Below are positions 27,542-35,339 of a DNA stretch of 64,000 bases, piece by piece. Both the position numbers and the translations under genes were made by a program. Numbering within the stretch: the first letter of the stretch is position 1; every line of letters begins with the position of its first letter. Below the pieces are notes generated by a model that worked only from the letters and a program-made list of their open reading frames with translations, had not been told where the DNA came from and searched no databases. This DNA is from Mesorhizobium sp. (GTDB taxonomy: Bacteria; Pseudomonadota; Alphaproteobacteria; Rhizobiales; Rhizobiaceae): assembly GCA_004020875.1 (NCBI GenBank), contig SAPZ01000008.1:186001-250000 (forward strand), written 5' to 3'.

Positions 27542-28392
27542 TTCTTGCCTCCAACGCCGATGCGGGTCATGCGGTCGAGCACGATGGCTAGAACGACGAT
27601 GGCGAGGCCCGCCTCAAGCCCGAGATCGATGCGGCGCGAGCCGAGCGCGCGGTTGATTTCCGTGCCGAGGCCGCCGGCGCCGATCAGCGCGGCGAACACC
27701 ACCATCGACAGCGACAGCATGATCGATTGCGTCAACCCCGCCATGATGGTCGGCAGCGCCGATGGCAGTTCCACCTTCCACAGGAGCTGGCGCTTGGTGG
27801 CGCCGAAGGCCTCGCCCGCCTCGATGATTGCCTTGGGCACCGAGACCACGCCGAGATGGGTGAGCCTGACGGCCGTCGGGATGACGAAGATGATGGTGAC
27901 AATGAGGCCGGGCGCGTTGCCGAGCCCGAACAGGGTGAGCACCGGGATCAGATAGACGAAGGTCGGCAGCGTCTGCATCAGGTCGAGCACCGGCAGCATG
28001 ACGCGGTAGACCTTCGGTTTGTGCGCGGCCCAGATGCCGAGCGGCACGCCGATCGCCATCGCCATGGCGGCTGCGGCAACCACCAGCACCAGCGTCTGCA
28101 CCGTCTGTTTCCACAGGTTCTGGTTGATGATGAAGATCAGGCCGAGGAAGACGCCGATGGCGAGCGGCCGCGAACGCTGCAAAAACCACGCGATGATCGC
28201 GATGACCAGCGCCAGAAGCACCGGCGGCACCATCAGCATGAGGTTCACCGCCCCGTCGAGGATGAAATTCAGCCCGTTTGAGAAGGCCCGGAAGATGGTG
28301 TCGAAATTATCGGTCAGGAAGCTGAAGAACGCCTTGCCCCATGGCCCGATCGGGATCTTGTAATCGGTCAGGAACTTAGAAATCGGATCCAT
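27538..28392 (-). CDS. choW: Choline ABC transporter permease
   Basis: A 284-residue inner-membrane permease of the ProW/OpuAB family. About seven hydrophobic helices are visible, beginning GAVNLMLMVPPVLLALVIA near 48. The EAA loop that contacts the ATPase is AIIEAGEAFGATKRQLLWKV (near 193-212). The N-terminal DFNFIL-type region is periplasmic or amphipathic. Coupled to choV by ATGA. Separated from choX by a strong terminator-like hairpin, so it is likely expressed at a lower level than the binding protein. Confidence 0.92.
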   Translation of the reverse strand: MDPISKFLTDYKIPIGPWGKAFFSFLTDNFDTIFRAFSNGLNFILDGAVNLMLMVPPVLLALVIAIIAWFLQRSRPLAIGVFLGLIFIINQNLWKQTVQTLVLVVAAAAMAMAIGVPLGIWAAHKPKVYRVMLPVLDLMQTLPTFVYLIPVLTLFGLGNAPGLIVTIIFVIPTAVRLTHLGVVSVPKAIIEAGEAFGATKRQLLWKVELPSALPTIMAGLTQSIMLSLSMVVFAALIGAGGLGTEINRALGSRRIDLGLEAGLAIVVLAIVLDRMTRIGVGGKK

Positions 28393-28455
28393 CTTTCCCC
28401 TCTCGGCTTCGCCGCGCTTGCCGCGCGGTTATCCTCTCACGTCTCCACGCATATG

Positions 28456-28489
28456 AAAAAGGGCAGCCTCATCAAGGGCTGCCCTTTTT
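28456..28489 (-). terminator. Attenuating terminator between choX and choW
   Basis: AAAAAGGGCAGCC (28456-28468) and GGCTGCCCTTTTT (28477-28489) form a perfect 13-bp stem around an 8-base loop. It lies 18 bases after the choX stop and has U-tracts on both strands. It should end most choX transcripts while letting a fraction read into choWV. Confidence 0.75.
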
Positions 28490-28507
28490 TGGAGTTATGC
28501 CGGCGGA

Positions 28508-29443
28508 TCAGCCCCCGAGCGCGGTCTTGACTGCCGCAGCCGCGTCGCCGCCATCGAAGGTGGTGACGCCAGCTATCCAGGGCGCAACCGCATCCGGATG
28601 CTTCTTCAGCCAATCGGTCGCGACAGTCTGCGGATCGCCACCCTTGAGAATCGCATCCATCATCTGGCCTTCCATGTCCAGATTGAACTTCAGGTTGGAG
28701 ATGAACTTCCCGGCGTTCGGGCATTCGGTCGTGTAGCCCTTGCGCACGATGGTGTAGACGGTGGCGGCGCCGAAGCCGCTGTCGCCCATGCCGTCGAGAT
28801 AGGTGATCTTCATCGCGCCCATCACCGGATGCGGCGTCCAGCCGAGGAAGGCGATCCACTCATTGTTCTTCATCGACTGCTCGGCCTGCGTCAGCATGCC
28901 GGCTTCCGAAGACTCGACCAGCTCGAACCCGGCGAGATTGTCGGCCGGGTTCTTGATCATGTCGAGGATGATGCGGTTGCCGTCATTGCCGGCCTCGATG
29001 CCGTAGATCTTGCCGTTGAACTTGTCCTTGAACTTGCCGAGATCGGTCAGTGTCTTGACGCCGGCATCCGCGACATAGGTCGGCACGACGATGCCGTAGC
29101 CGGCGCCCGTCAGGTTGGTGCTGATCGTCTCGATCGAGCCCTCTTTCGTGTAGTCCTTGATGTCGTTGGTCATCGACGGCATCCAGTTGCCGAGGAAGAC
29201 GTCAAGGTCCTTGTTCTTCAGCGAGGCCATGGTCACCGGCACCGAAAGCTGGATCGTCTGCGGCTGATAGCCGAGCGCGGTGAGCAGCACCGAGGTGAGG
29301 CCTGTGGTGGCCTGGATGTCGGTCCAGCCGACGTCCGACAGGCGGACCGCCTTGCAGCTCGCCGGATCGCCGGCATAAGCGGCCGTCGTGGTCAGAAGCG
29401 CCGCAAGGCCGATGCCTGCGACGATAGATTTCATATGCGACAT
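28508..29443 (-). CDS. choX: Periplasmic choline-binding protein
   Basis: A 311-residue precursor that binds choline in the periplasm for the ChoWV importer. The signal peptide covers residues 1-24 (ending TAAYA). The aromatic-box ligands described for Sinorhizobium meliloti ChoX (Trp43, Asp45, Trp90, Tyr119, Asn156, Trp205) have counterparts here at W40, D42, W87, Y116, N153 and W202, a constant offset of three, which makes choline the most probable ligand. ATG 29443 has GGGAGAAAG seven bases upstream; a second ATG three codons later is possible. Divergent from tdk. Confidence 0.93.
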   Translation of the reverse strand: MSHMKSIVAGIGLAALLTTTAAYAGDPASCKAVRLSDVGWTDIQATTGLTSVLLTALGYQPQTIQLSVPVTMASLKNKDLDVFLGNWMPSMTNDIKDYTKEGSIETISTNLTGAGYGIVVPTYVADAGVKTLTDLGKFKDKFNGKIYGIEAGNDGNRIILDMIKNPADNLAGFELVESSEAGMLTQAEQSMKNNEWIAFLGWTPHPVMGAMKITYLDGMGDSGFGAATVYTIVRKGYTTECPNAGKFISNLKFNLDMEGQMMDAILKGGDPQTVATDWLKKHPDAVAPWIAGVTTFDGGDAAAAVKTALGG

Positions 29444-29673
29444 GAACTTTCTCCCATTGCAATTCTTGGGCGATGCGAAGGTCACGGTTCTTGCGCCCGC
29501 CTTGTTTCGTCAGCCAAACACCATTTTGAAACTGTTTCAAGCGCTTCAACATCACGACGAACGGCGCGCGCTGGCCATTAAGCGACATGACAGGCTTTTG
29601 AACGACATGGAGTTTTTGGTGGACGGCGCCGGGGGCCCCTCCCGCGCCGCGGCAAGTCGGCTTAAAAGCACCT

Positions 29674-30285
29674 ATGGCCAAGCTCTACTTCCACTACGCA
29701 ACGATGAACGCGGGCAAGACGACAATGCTTTTGCAGGCGTCCTACAACTATCGCGAACGTGGCATGTCGACGATGCTGTTCGTCGCCGGCCACTACCGCA
29801 AGGGCGACAACGGGCTGATCTCGTCGCGCATCGGTCTCGAATCGGAGGCTGAGATGTTCCGCGACGGCGACGATCTCTTCGCCAGAGTCGCCGAGCATCA
29901 CGAACATACGACCGTGCATTGCGTGTTCGTCGACGAGGCTCAGTTCCTCGAGGAGGCGCAGGTATGGCAGCTTGCCCGCATCGCCGACCGGCTGAATATC
30001 CCGGTGATGTGCTACGGCCTCCGGACCGATTTCCAGGGCAAGCTGTTTTCCGGCTCGCGCGCGCTGCTCGCGATCGCCGACGATTTGCGCGAGGTGCGCA
30101 CCATCTGCCGCTGCGGCCGCAAGGCCACGATGGTCGTCAGGCTCGGCTCTGACGGCAAGGTGGCGAAGCAGGGCCAGCAGGTCGCTATCGGCAAGGATGT
30201 TTATGTTTCGCTCTGCCGCCGACATTGGGAAGAGGAAATGGGCAGGGCTGCTCCCGACGACTTCATTGGCTTCACCAGCGGTTGA
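29674..30285 (+). CDS. tdk: Thymidine kinase (type II)
   Basis: A 203-residue salvage kinase phosphorylating thymidine to dTMP. Seen: P-loop variant ATMNAGKTTML (G14-T16), the catalytic glutamate E88 in VFVDEAQFL, a GLRTDFQGKLF lasso-type segment near 115, and zinc ligands CRC near 145 plus C-x2-H near 188. Length is normal. The start at ATG 29674 is preceded by a G/A-poor leader and no strong ribosome site. It is divergent from choX and convergent with the EamA gene. Confidence 0.95.
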   Translation: MAKLYFHYATMNAGKTTMLLQASYNYRERGMSTMLFVAGHYRKGDNGLISSRIGLESEAEMFRDGDDLFARVAEHHEHTTVHCVFVDEAQFLEEAQVWQLARIADRLNIPVMCYGLRTDFQGKLFSGSRALLAIADDLREVRTICRCGRKATMVVRLGSDGKVAKQGQQVAIGKDVYVSLCRRHWEEEMGRAAPDDFIGFTSG

Positions 30286-30333
30286 TCCTAAGCAGATATC
30301 CGCGGGGTGCCCACGGATAGTTCCTTTAGTTCC

Positions 30334-30378
30334 GCAGGTTCTGATCGCAAAACCGTGGGACACTTTTGCGGAACCTGC
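30334..30378. terminator. Long hairpin between convergent tdk and EamA genes
   Basis: GCAGGTTC-tgat-CGCAAAA pairs with TTTTGCG-GAACCTGC across an 11-base loop, leaving a four-base bulge on one side. It begins 48 bases after tdk and ends 5 bases before the EamA stop, so it can terminate both genes. Confidence 0.6.
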
Positions 30379-30383
30379 CAAAG

Positions 30384-31283
30384 TCATGCGGCCGAGACGC
30401 GCCGCTTGGGAAACCGCCAGCCAAGCCGCACGCCGAGGGTCGCCAGGGCAATCAGCGCCATGCCTGCAGCCTGCGCCGGTCCGAGCGGATGGCCGTACAA
30501 GGCCCAGTCGATCATGATGGCGACGACCGGATAGATGAACGTGAGGATGCCGATCACCGGCGTCTTCAGGCGTGGAAAGGCGGAATTCATCAGCACATAG
30601 GCGATGCCGGTATGCAGGACCCCGATCCCCGCCAGCCAGCCCCACGACGCACGCGGGATGGGATGGCCGATGTCGGCGAGCGGGGCGAGCAGCACGACCC
30701 CGACCAACGTCTGGCAAAGCACGGTAATCTCCGCTCGCTGTTGTCCAAGGCCTTTGGCGAGAATCGTTGCCACCGCGTAAAGCAGGGCGGCGCCCAGCGT
30801 CAGCCCGATGCCCAACGCCCATCTCGCGTCGGCATGGCCATGCGTCACGACAAGGCCGCTGGCCAGCACGACGCCGAGGAACGCGCCAAGCATCCATAGG
30901 ATCTGGTCGGGCGAGATGCGTTCCTTGAGGAAGATGACGCCGATCAGCACCACGAAGAACGGCTGGACATGGTAGACGATTGTCGTCGTCGCGATCGATG
31001 TCATGCCGAAGCCGGCGAAGAAGGCCGTCCAGCTCAGCACCATGCAGACGCCGCCGAGCGCGGCAAGCGCAAGCCGGGATGGGGACAGCGTCCGGTCCGG
31101 CAGGTAGCCGCGCAACAGGCACCACGCGGCCAGAAACAGCGAGCCGAACACGCATCGCCAGAACACCACGGTGACGGGATGTTGTCCCGATTCCGTAACG
31201 AAGGCGCCAACCGTGCCGGCGATCACCATCGCCAGAGCTAGGCTCGCGGCGGGGAAGCGGGCGATCGACATCTCCCTCATCAT
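30384..31283 (-). CDS. EamA/DMT-family membrane exporter
   Basis: A 299-residue inner-membrane protein with ten hydrophobic helices and two EamA repeats (first near 10-140, second near 155-290, the latter starting ARWALGIGLTLGAALLYA). Such proteins export amino acids or other metabolites. ATG 31283 is chosen because GGAG lies five bases upstream; further starts at 31280 and 31271 are in frame, and the open frame to 31589 runs antisense through the LysR gene. Divergent from that LysR regulator across a 97-base region with a perfect palindrome, so it is the probable target. Confidence 0.88.
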   Translation of the reverse strand: MMREMSIARFPAASLALAMVIAGTVGAFVTESGQHPVTVVFWRCVFGSLFLAAWCLLRGYLPDRTLSPSRLALAALGGVCMVLSWTAFFAGFGMTSIATTTIVYHVQPFFVVLIGVIFLKERISPDQILWMLGAFLGVVLASGLVVTHGHADARWALGIGLTLGAALLYAVATILAKGLGQQRAEITVLCQTLVGVVLLAPLADIGHPIPRASWGWLAGIGVLHTGIAYVLMNSAFPRLKTPVIGILTFIYPVVAIMIDWALYGHPLGPAQAAGMALIALATLGVRLGWRFPKRRVSAA

Positions 31284-31338
31284 CGGCTCTCCAAACGGGT
31301 CGAAGATCATCTGGCCAGCCGCAACGAATTCAATCAAG

Positions 31339-31364
31339 CGAATAGATTTGTGAGTATCTATTCG
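31339..31364. promoter_or_regulatory. Perfect inverted repeat, likely LysR operator
   Basis: CGAATAGAT (31339-31347) and ATCTATTCG (31356-31364) are exact complements separated by eight bases, ending 16 bases before the LysR start. Size, symmetry and position between a LysR gene and its divergent neighbour fit an autoregulatory LysR site. Confidence 0.6.
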
Positions 31365-31380
31365 ATATGCTGATAGCGCC

Positions 31381-32238
31381 ATGGCCGCTCCGCTCGACCT
31401 CAACCTCTTGAAAACCTTCGTCGCCGTCGTCGAAAGCGGCAGCCTCTCCAATGCGGCGCCTCGCGTTGGTCGCAGCCAGTCGGCGGTCAGCATGCAGATG
31501 CAAAGGCTGGAAGACATGGTCGGCAACCAGCTTCTGGTGCGGGGCCCTAGAACGGTCACCCCCAATGCGGCCGGCGAGGATTTCCTCATCTATGCGCGCC
31601 GGCTGCTGAAATTGTCCGACGAGGCATGGGCGAGCGTCACCCGGCCGAAGGAGACAGGCAGTGTGCGCCTTGGTGTGCCGGACGACTACGCGGCCTTTCT
31701 TCTGCCGCCTGTGCTGTCGCGTTTTGCCGAGGATCACCCACTGGTCACTGTCGAACTCGTGTGCGAGCAGTCGACCGCGCTGGTGAAGACCCTGGCGGAG
31801 GGACGGCTCGACCTGGCGATCGTCACCCGCCTGCCGGATCAGCCGCTCGAGGTGATCAGGCTGGAGCGCTTTGTCTGGGTCGCCTCGCCCAACCATGTCG
31901 CCTGGGAGGCCGATCCCCTGCCTGTCGCGCTTTTCGAGCCTGGCTGCGCGGCAAGGATGAATGTGCTGCAGGCACTCGGCGGTGCCGACCGATCCTACCG
32001 GTGCACCTATTCCAGCGCCTCCCTGCTCGGGCTGGTCGCGGTCGTGCAGGCCGGGCTCGCAGTCGCCGGCCTTGCCCAGCGAAGCGTGCCTCCGTCGCTG
32101 CGCATCATCGGTGCCAATGAGGGGCTGCCTGTGTTGCCGGACCTAGAGATAGGCATCCTGCGCAACCCTTTGTCGACGACGGCGGCCGTCGATCGTCTGC
32201 ATGATTTTCTGCGCCGCGACCTGGCCCAGCATGCCTGA
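31381..32238 (+). CDS. LysR-family transcriptional regulator
   Basis: A 285-residue regulator. The N-terminal winged helix-turn-helix (about 5-65) reads LNLLKTFVAVVESGSLSNAA and GRSQSAVSMQMQRLEDMVG; the effector-binding domain (about 90-285) is of the periplasmic-binding type, starting SVRLGVPDDYAA. It probably controls the divergent EamA exporter and itself through the palindrome before its start. Inducer unknown. The start ATG 31381 begins MAAPLDLNLLKTF, the usual LysR N-terminus. Confidence 0.9.
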   Translation: MAAPLDLNLLKTFVAVVESGSLSNAAPRVGRSQSAVSMQMQRLEDMVGNQLLVRGPRTVTPNAAGEDFLIYARRLLKLSDEAWASVTRPKETGSVRLGVPDDYAAFLLPPVLSRFAEDHPLVTVELVCEQSTALVKTLAEGRLDLAIVTRLPDQPLEVIRLERFVWVASPNHVAWEADPLPVALFEPGCAARMNVLQALGGADRSYRCTYSSASLLGLVAVVQAGLAVAGLAQRSVPPSLRIIGANEGLPVLPDLEIGILRNPLSTTAAVDRLHDFLRRDLAQHA

Positions 32239-32327
32239 GCAGCGGACATCGTCGGTGGCCCTGGGGTGTGGCGTTTGTCAAGGCTTCGCCCTATAAGAAC
32301 GACAGTCAGAAATCTCCGGGGTCAGCC

Positions 32328-32714
32328 ATGCTTAGAGCCATTTCGTCCGCCGCGCTCTTCCTGATTGCCAGCGGCATTGCCGCCCATGCCGGCGACGCGG
32401 CGCTGGGCAAGAAGGTCTTCAATCGTTGCATCGCCTGCCATGAGGCAGCGACGGACCACGACAAGGTCGGCCCGCATCTGATGGGCGTCGTCGGCCGCAA
32501 GGCCGGCTCGGCGGAGAGCTTTGCCGGTCATTATTCGCAAGCCATGAAGGATGCGGGCGCCGCCGGCCTGATCTGGGACGACGCCAACCTTGCCGAATAT
32601 CTCAAGGCACCCAAGCAGAAGGTTCCAGGCAACAAGATGGCCTTTACCGGCCTGACCAGTGACGACGACATCGCCAATGTGATTGCCTATCTCAAGGCCG
32701 ACCCGAAGCCCTGA
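32328..32714 (+). CDS. Class I c-type cytochrome
   Basis: A 128-residue periplasmic electron carrier. Signal peptide 1-21 (ending AAHA), heme-binding CIACH at 34-38, and axial Met M104 in NKMAF, giving the order of small cytochrome c2/c550 proteins. KVGPHLMGVVGRKAG is the usual segment after the heme site. ATG 32328 is preferred because it begins the signal peptide; the open frame from 32268 has no such sequence. It is monocistronic, followed by a 330-base gap. Confidence 0.9.
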   Translation: MLRAISSAALFLIASGIAAHAGDAALGKKVFNRCIACHEAATDHDKVGPHLMGVVGRKAGSAESFAGHYSQAMKDAGAAGLIWDDANLAEYLKAPKQKVPGNKMAFTGLTSDDDIANVIAYLKADPKP

Positions 32715-33046
32715 TCGGCGCGGCAGAAACCGGCATTCGCGCAACCGTCGCGCGAAAGGGTGATCGCTGAATCACTGATTTCGCCGTCACGGCCACAACA
32801 GATTTTCCGGCGCTGTTTCATCACCTTGGCTGTTCGCAAAACCAAGAGCTTAAGGCATATCAGCTAAAGCTGTTTAAATGCGGCGCACATTACTGGGCGC
32901 CTTACGCATGCTTGCCTTGTATTTCAAGGACCTGACCAGTTCTTTTGTTTTGGCGCCTCTCCTTGTCTTCCTTCTTTCAATCCCTTGAAGCCCCACATAT
33001 ATTCGCCGCCACGACATGGAAACGGATGCCGAAGCGGGAGGCCCCA
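32715..33046. other. Intergenic region before the coiled-coil/AAA+ cluster
   Basis: No gene supported on either strand. The last 150 bases are relatively AT-rich and pyrimidine-rich (TTTTGTTTTGG..., CTTCCTTCTTTC) and probably contain the cluster promoter. The final 11 bases hold the GGGAGG ribosome site for 33047. Confidence 0.4.
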
Positions 33047-34135
33047 ATGGCGACATTGCAGAATTTCGATGCCGAAATTGCCAAGACCAAGCAGGTCGTG
33101 CAGGACATGCGCACCAAGATCGAGCAGTCCGGCACGGTTCTTGACACGCTTGCTCAGGCCGACAAGAAGATCGGCGACGCCAATTTCGACATCGAGAACG
33201 CCCGCATCGAGGACGTGCTCAAGCAGCAGAAGGTCATGGAAGGCAACATTGCCGACCTGATCATCGGCCTCGAGGACGCCACCAATGTCTTCGGCGCCGA
33301 ATTCGAGAGCATGAAGAGCTATACCGGCTGGGAGAACTTCGTCGGTGTCTTCTCCGAGCAGCGCAAGCAGCGTATGCGCACCGACCGTGTCCGCAACATG
33401 TCGCTGGCCGGCAATTTGCAGGAGCTTTTGGCGAAATCGGATACCATTGTCGGCATCCTTAAGGCGCAGAAACAGATCCTCGACCAGCGCTACAAGACTT
33501 CCGAGACCAGCCTTTCGCAGGTGATCGAGCGACGCAAGGCGACCATGTCCAACCTCGAAGCGGTGCAGAAACGCATCGAGGAATTGAACCCCCTGCTGCT
33601 CGACATCGAGAACAAGATCGCCGCGTCCACGACGCAAAAGGAGCGCACCGAACTCGAGGGCGAGCGCTCCAAAATGGCGACCGAGTACAACGAAAAACAG
33701 GCGAAGGAACAGGAACTGCTCGCCGAAAGCCAGACGCTGGAGCGCTACACCTCGATGTTCCAGACCTTCGTCGATTCGCTCAACAACCAGATCGCCGCGC
33801 AGTCGACGCTGATCAACAAGCTGACCATCGACACCGAGCAGCGCATCGTCCTCTACAAGGCCCTGGAAGATTCGCTGAAGACCGCCGCCCAGCAAGACGT
33901 CGCCCACAAGATCAACACGCTGGGCAGCCAGGTCGACAACACGGCGGAAGAGACCATGGCCGGCATCGGCGCCGCCTCGCAGAAGCATATCGGCGATCTG
34001 CTCGAGATGCATGAAAAGAACATGGTGGCTTCAGCCGACATCCAGCGGCGCAAGAAGCTTGCCGACGACGCTTTCGCGCGCCGCTTCGACGATGTGATGA
34101 AAAAGCACAATTCCGCCAACTACGTGCAGCAATAG
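33047..34135 (+). CDS. Coiled-coil protein, first gene of the AAA+/DUF2333 cluster
   Basis: A 362-residue, almost entirely alpha-helical and highly charged protein without signal peptide or membrane helix. Heptad-like helices dominate (for example RRKATMSNLEAVQKRIEELN and KQAKEQELLAESQTLERYTS); a single aromatic-rich patch, SMKSYTGWENFVGVF near 82-97, breaks the pattern. The end contains RRKKLADDAFARRFDDVMKK. ATG 33047 has GGGAGG five bases upstream. It looks like a cytoplasmic scaffold or adaptor filament. It superficially recalls TelA-type tellurite proteins, but I see no TelA signature. The following three genes lie within 35 bases or overlap. Confidence 0.75.
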   Translation: MATLQNFDAEIAKTKQVVQDMRTKIEQSGTVLDTLAQADKKIGDANFDIENARIEDVLKQQKVMEGNIADLIIGLEDATNVFGAEFESMKSYTGWENFVGVFSEQRKQRMRTDRVRNMSLAGNLQELLAKSDTIVGILKAQKQILDQRYKTSETSLSQVIERRKATMSNLEAVQKRIEELNPLLLDIENKIAASTTQKERTELEGERSKMATEYNEKQAKEQELLAESQTLERYTSMFQTFVDSLNNQIAAQSTLINKLTIDTEQRIVLYKALEDSLKTAAQQDVAHKINTLGSQVDNTAEETMAGIGAASQKHIGDLLEMHEKNMVASADIQRRKKLADDAFARRFDDVMKKHNSANYVQQ

Positions 34136-34169
34136 GCGGCGCCGCTGATCTCATCTCCACGGCAATCCC

Positions 34170-35315
34170 ATGACACCTGAGAACGACGCGGCGGCCCGCT
34201 ATTTCTCCGCCATCACGGCGGCGCTGGGCGGACTGGAAGTGTTCATGCGCGACGACCGCTCGCCGCTTTACCGGCACGGCATCGTCGCCAGGATCGTCGC
34301 GGAATATATCGCGCGGCTGGACAAGTCCTTTGCCTGCTGGCGCAACCGGCTGGGCTTCATGGACACCTTCCGCATCTCGCGCGCCGAGAGCGGCTATCCC
34401 GTGTTCCAGAACCTGCTCGAGCTGGAAAACGACCGCCAGCAGGCCGATGCCCGCCTAGCCAACATCCCGCAGACCGGCGAGCTGCGCGAGGAAATGGCCG
34501 ACTTCATCCTGCGCCACAAGGAGTTTCCCGAAGCGCTGCAGAAATCGATGGCCGAGCGGCTCTATCTGGAGGACGTCAAGAGCGAGGCGACCTTCGGCCC
34601 GTTCACGCTTGCGCAGACGGCCAAGGTCTCGGTCAACCCAAAGACCATGCGGCCCTATTATCTCGTCCACTGGGCCACGTTCGACGGCAGCGCCAACCTG
34701 CCGCTGATCTACATGGTGACGGTCGAGGACTCCTCCGAAAGCATGGTGCGCCAGCTTGTCGATGCCAATGGCAAGCTCAATGAGCGCGTCGACATTCCCC
34801 TTCCCGTCGACGGCCTTCTCAATCCGGAGCTTGCGCACCGCTTCGACGACTTCACTGAGAAGAACTCGGCCTACACGCTCTCGCCGGCGACGATCGCGGT
34901 CAATCTCGACAAGGATTTCGAACCGCTGCATCCCAAGCAGCTGCGTCGCGTCGTGCTGGGACCCTTCTACTCGGCCGGTATCACCGACAACAATTCGACC
35001 GTGGCCGAGGTGCTCTCCAAGGTGCGCAAGCCGGAAAACGCATGGCTGCTCACCTGGACCATCCAGGAGGTTTTTTCCAAGAGCGAGAAGCCCGGCCGCA
35101 GGGGTCTTTTCTCCAGCGAGAAGACGACGCAAGAATTCTTCATCAACACCGACGATCTCGAAGCGGCGCGGCAGGGCGTGTCGAGCTACGAGAACCATGC
35201 GCTGATCCCGCACGAGGCCTACCAGGCGCTCTACGCCGCCGGTGAAGCGCAGAAGATCTTTTCCGGCTACAAGGTCCACATCCTGTCCAACGGACAGGTC
35301 ATCAGCGATGTATGA
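34170..35315 (+). CDS. Uncharacterised protein of the AAA+/DUF2333 cluster
   Basis: A 381-residue soluble protein with mixed alpha/beta character. The first 130 residues are helical (YFSAITAALGGLEVFMRD, FILRHKEFPEALQKSMAERL). The middle has strands around YYLVHWATFDGSANLPLIYM and ITVEDSS-like turns, and the end has LLTWTIQEVFSKSEKPGR and a polar C-terminus. No signal peptide, membrane helix, nucleotide loop or conserved metal motif is apparent. It begins 34 bases after the coiled-coil gene with a weak ribosome site, and 24 bases before the AAA+ gene. I do not recognise the family with confidence. Confidence 0.75.
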   Translation: MTPENDAAARYFSAITAALGGLEVFMRDDRSPLYRHGIVARIVAEYIARLDKSFACWRNRLGFMDTFRISRAESGYPVFQNLLELENDRQQADARLANIPQTGELREEMADFILRHKEFPEALQKSMAERLYLEDVKSEATFGPFTLAQTAKVSVNPKTMRPYYLVHWATFDGSANLPLIYMVTVEDSSESMVRQLVDANGKLNERVDIPLPVDGLLNPELAHRFDDFTEKNSAYTLSPATIAVNLDKDFEPLHPKQLRRVVLGPFYSAGITDNNSTVAEVLSKVRKPENAWLLTWTIQEVFSKSEKPGRRGLFSSEKTTQEFFINTDDLEAARQGVSSYENHALIPHEAYQALYAAGEAQKIFSGYKVHILSNGQVISDV

Positions 35316-35339
35316 TCGTCAAACCGCGGAGCATCCTTC

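Noticed and set aside
33047-34135. TelA (toxic anion resistance) identity for the coiled-coil gene
   Set aside because: Helical, charged composition is similar, but no TelA-specific block could be found by eye, so the name is not supported.
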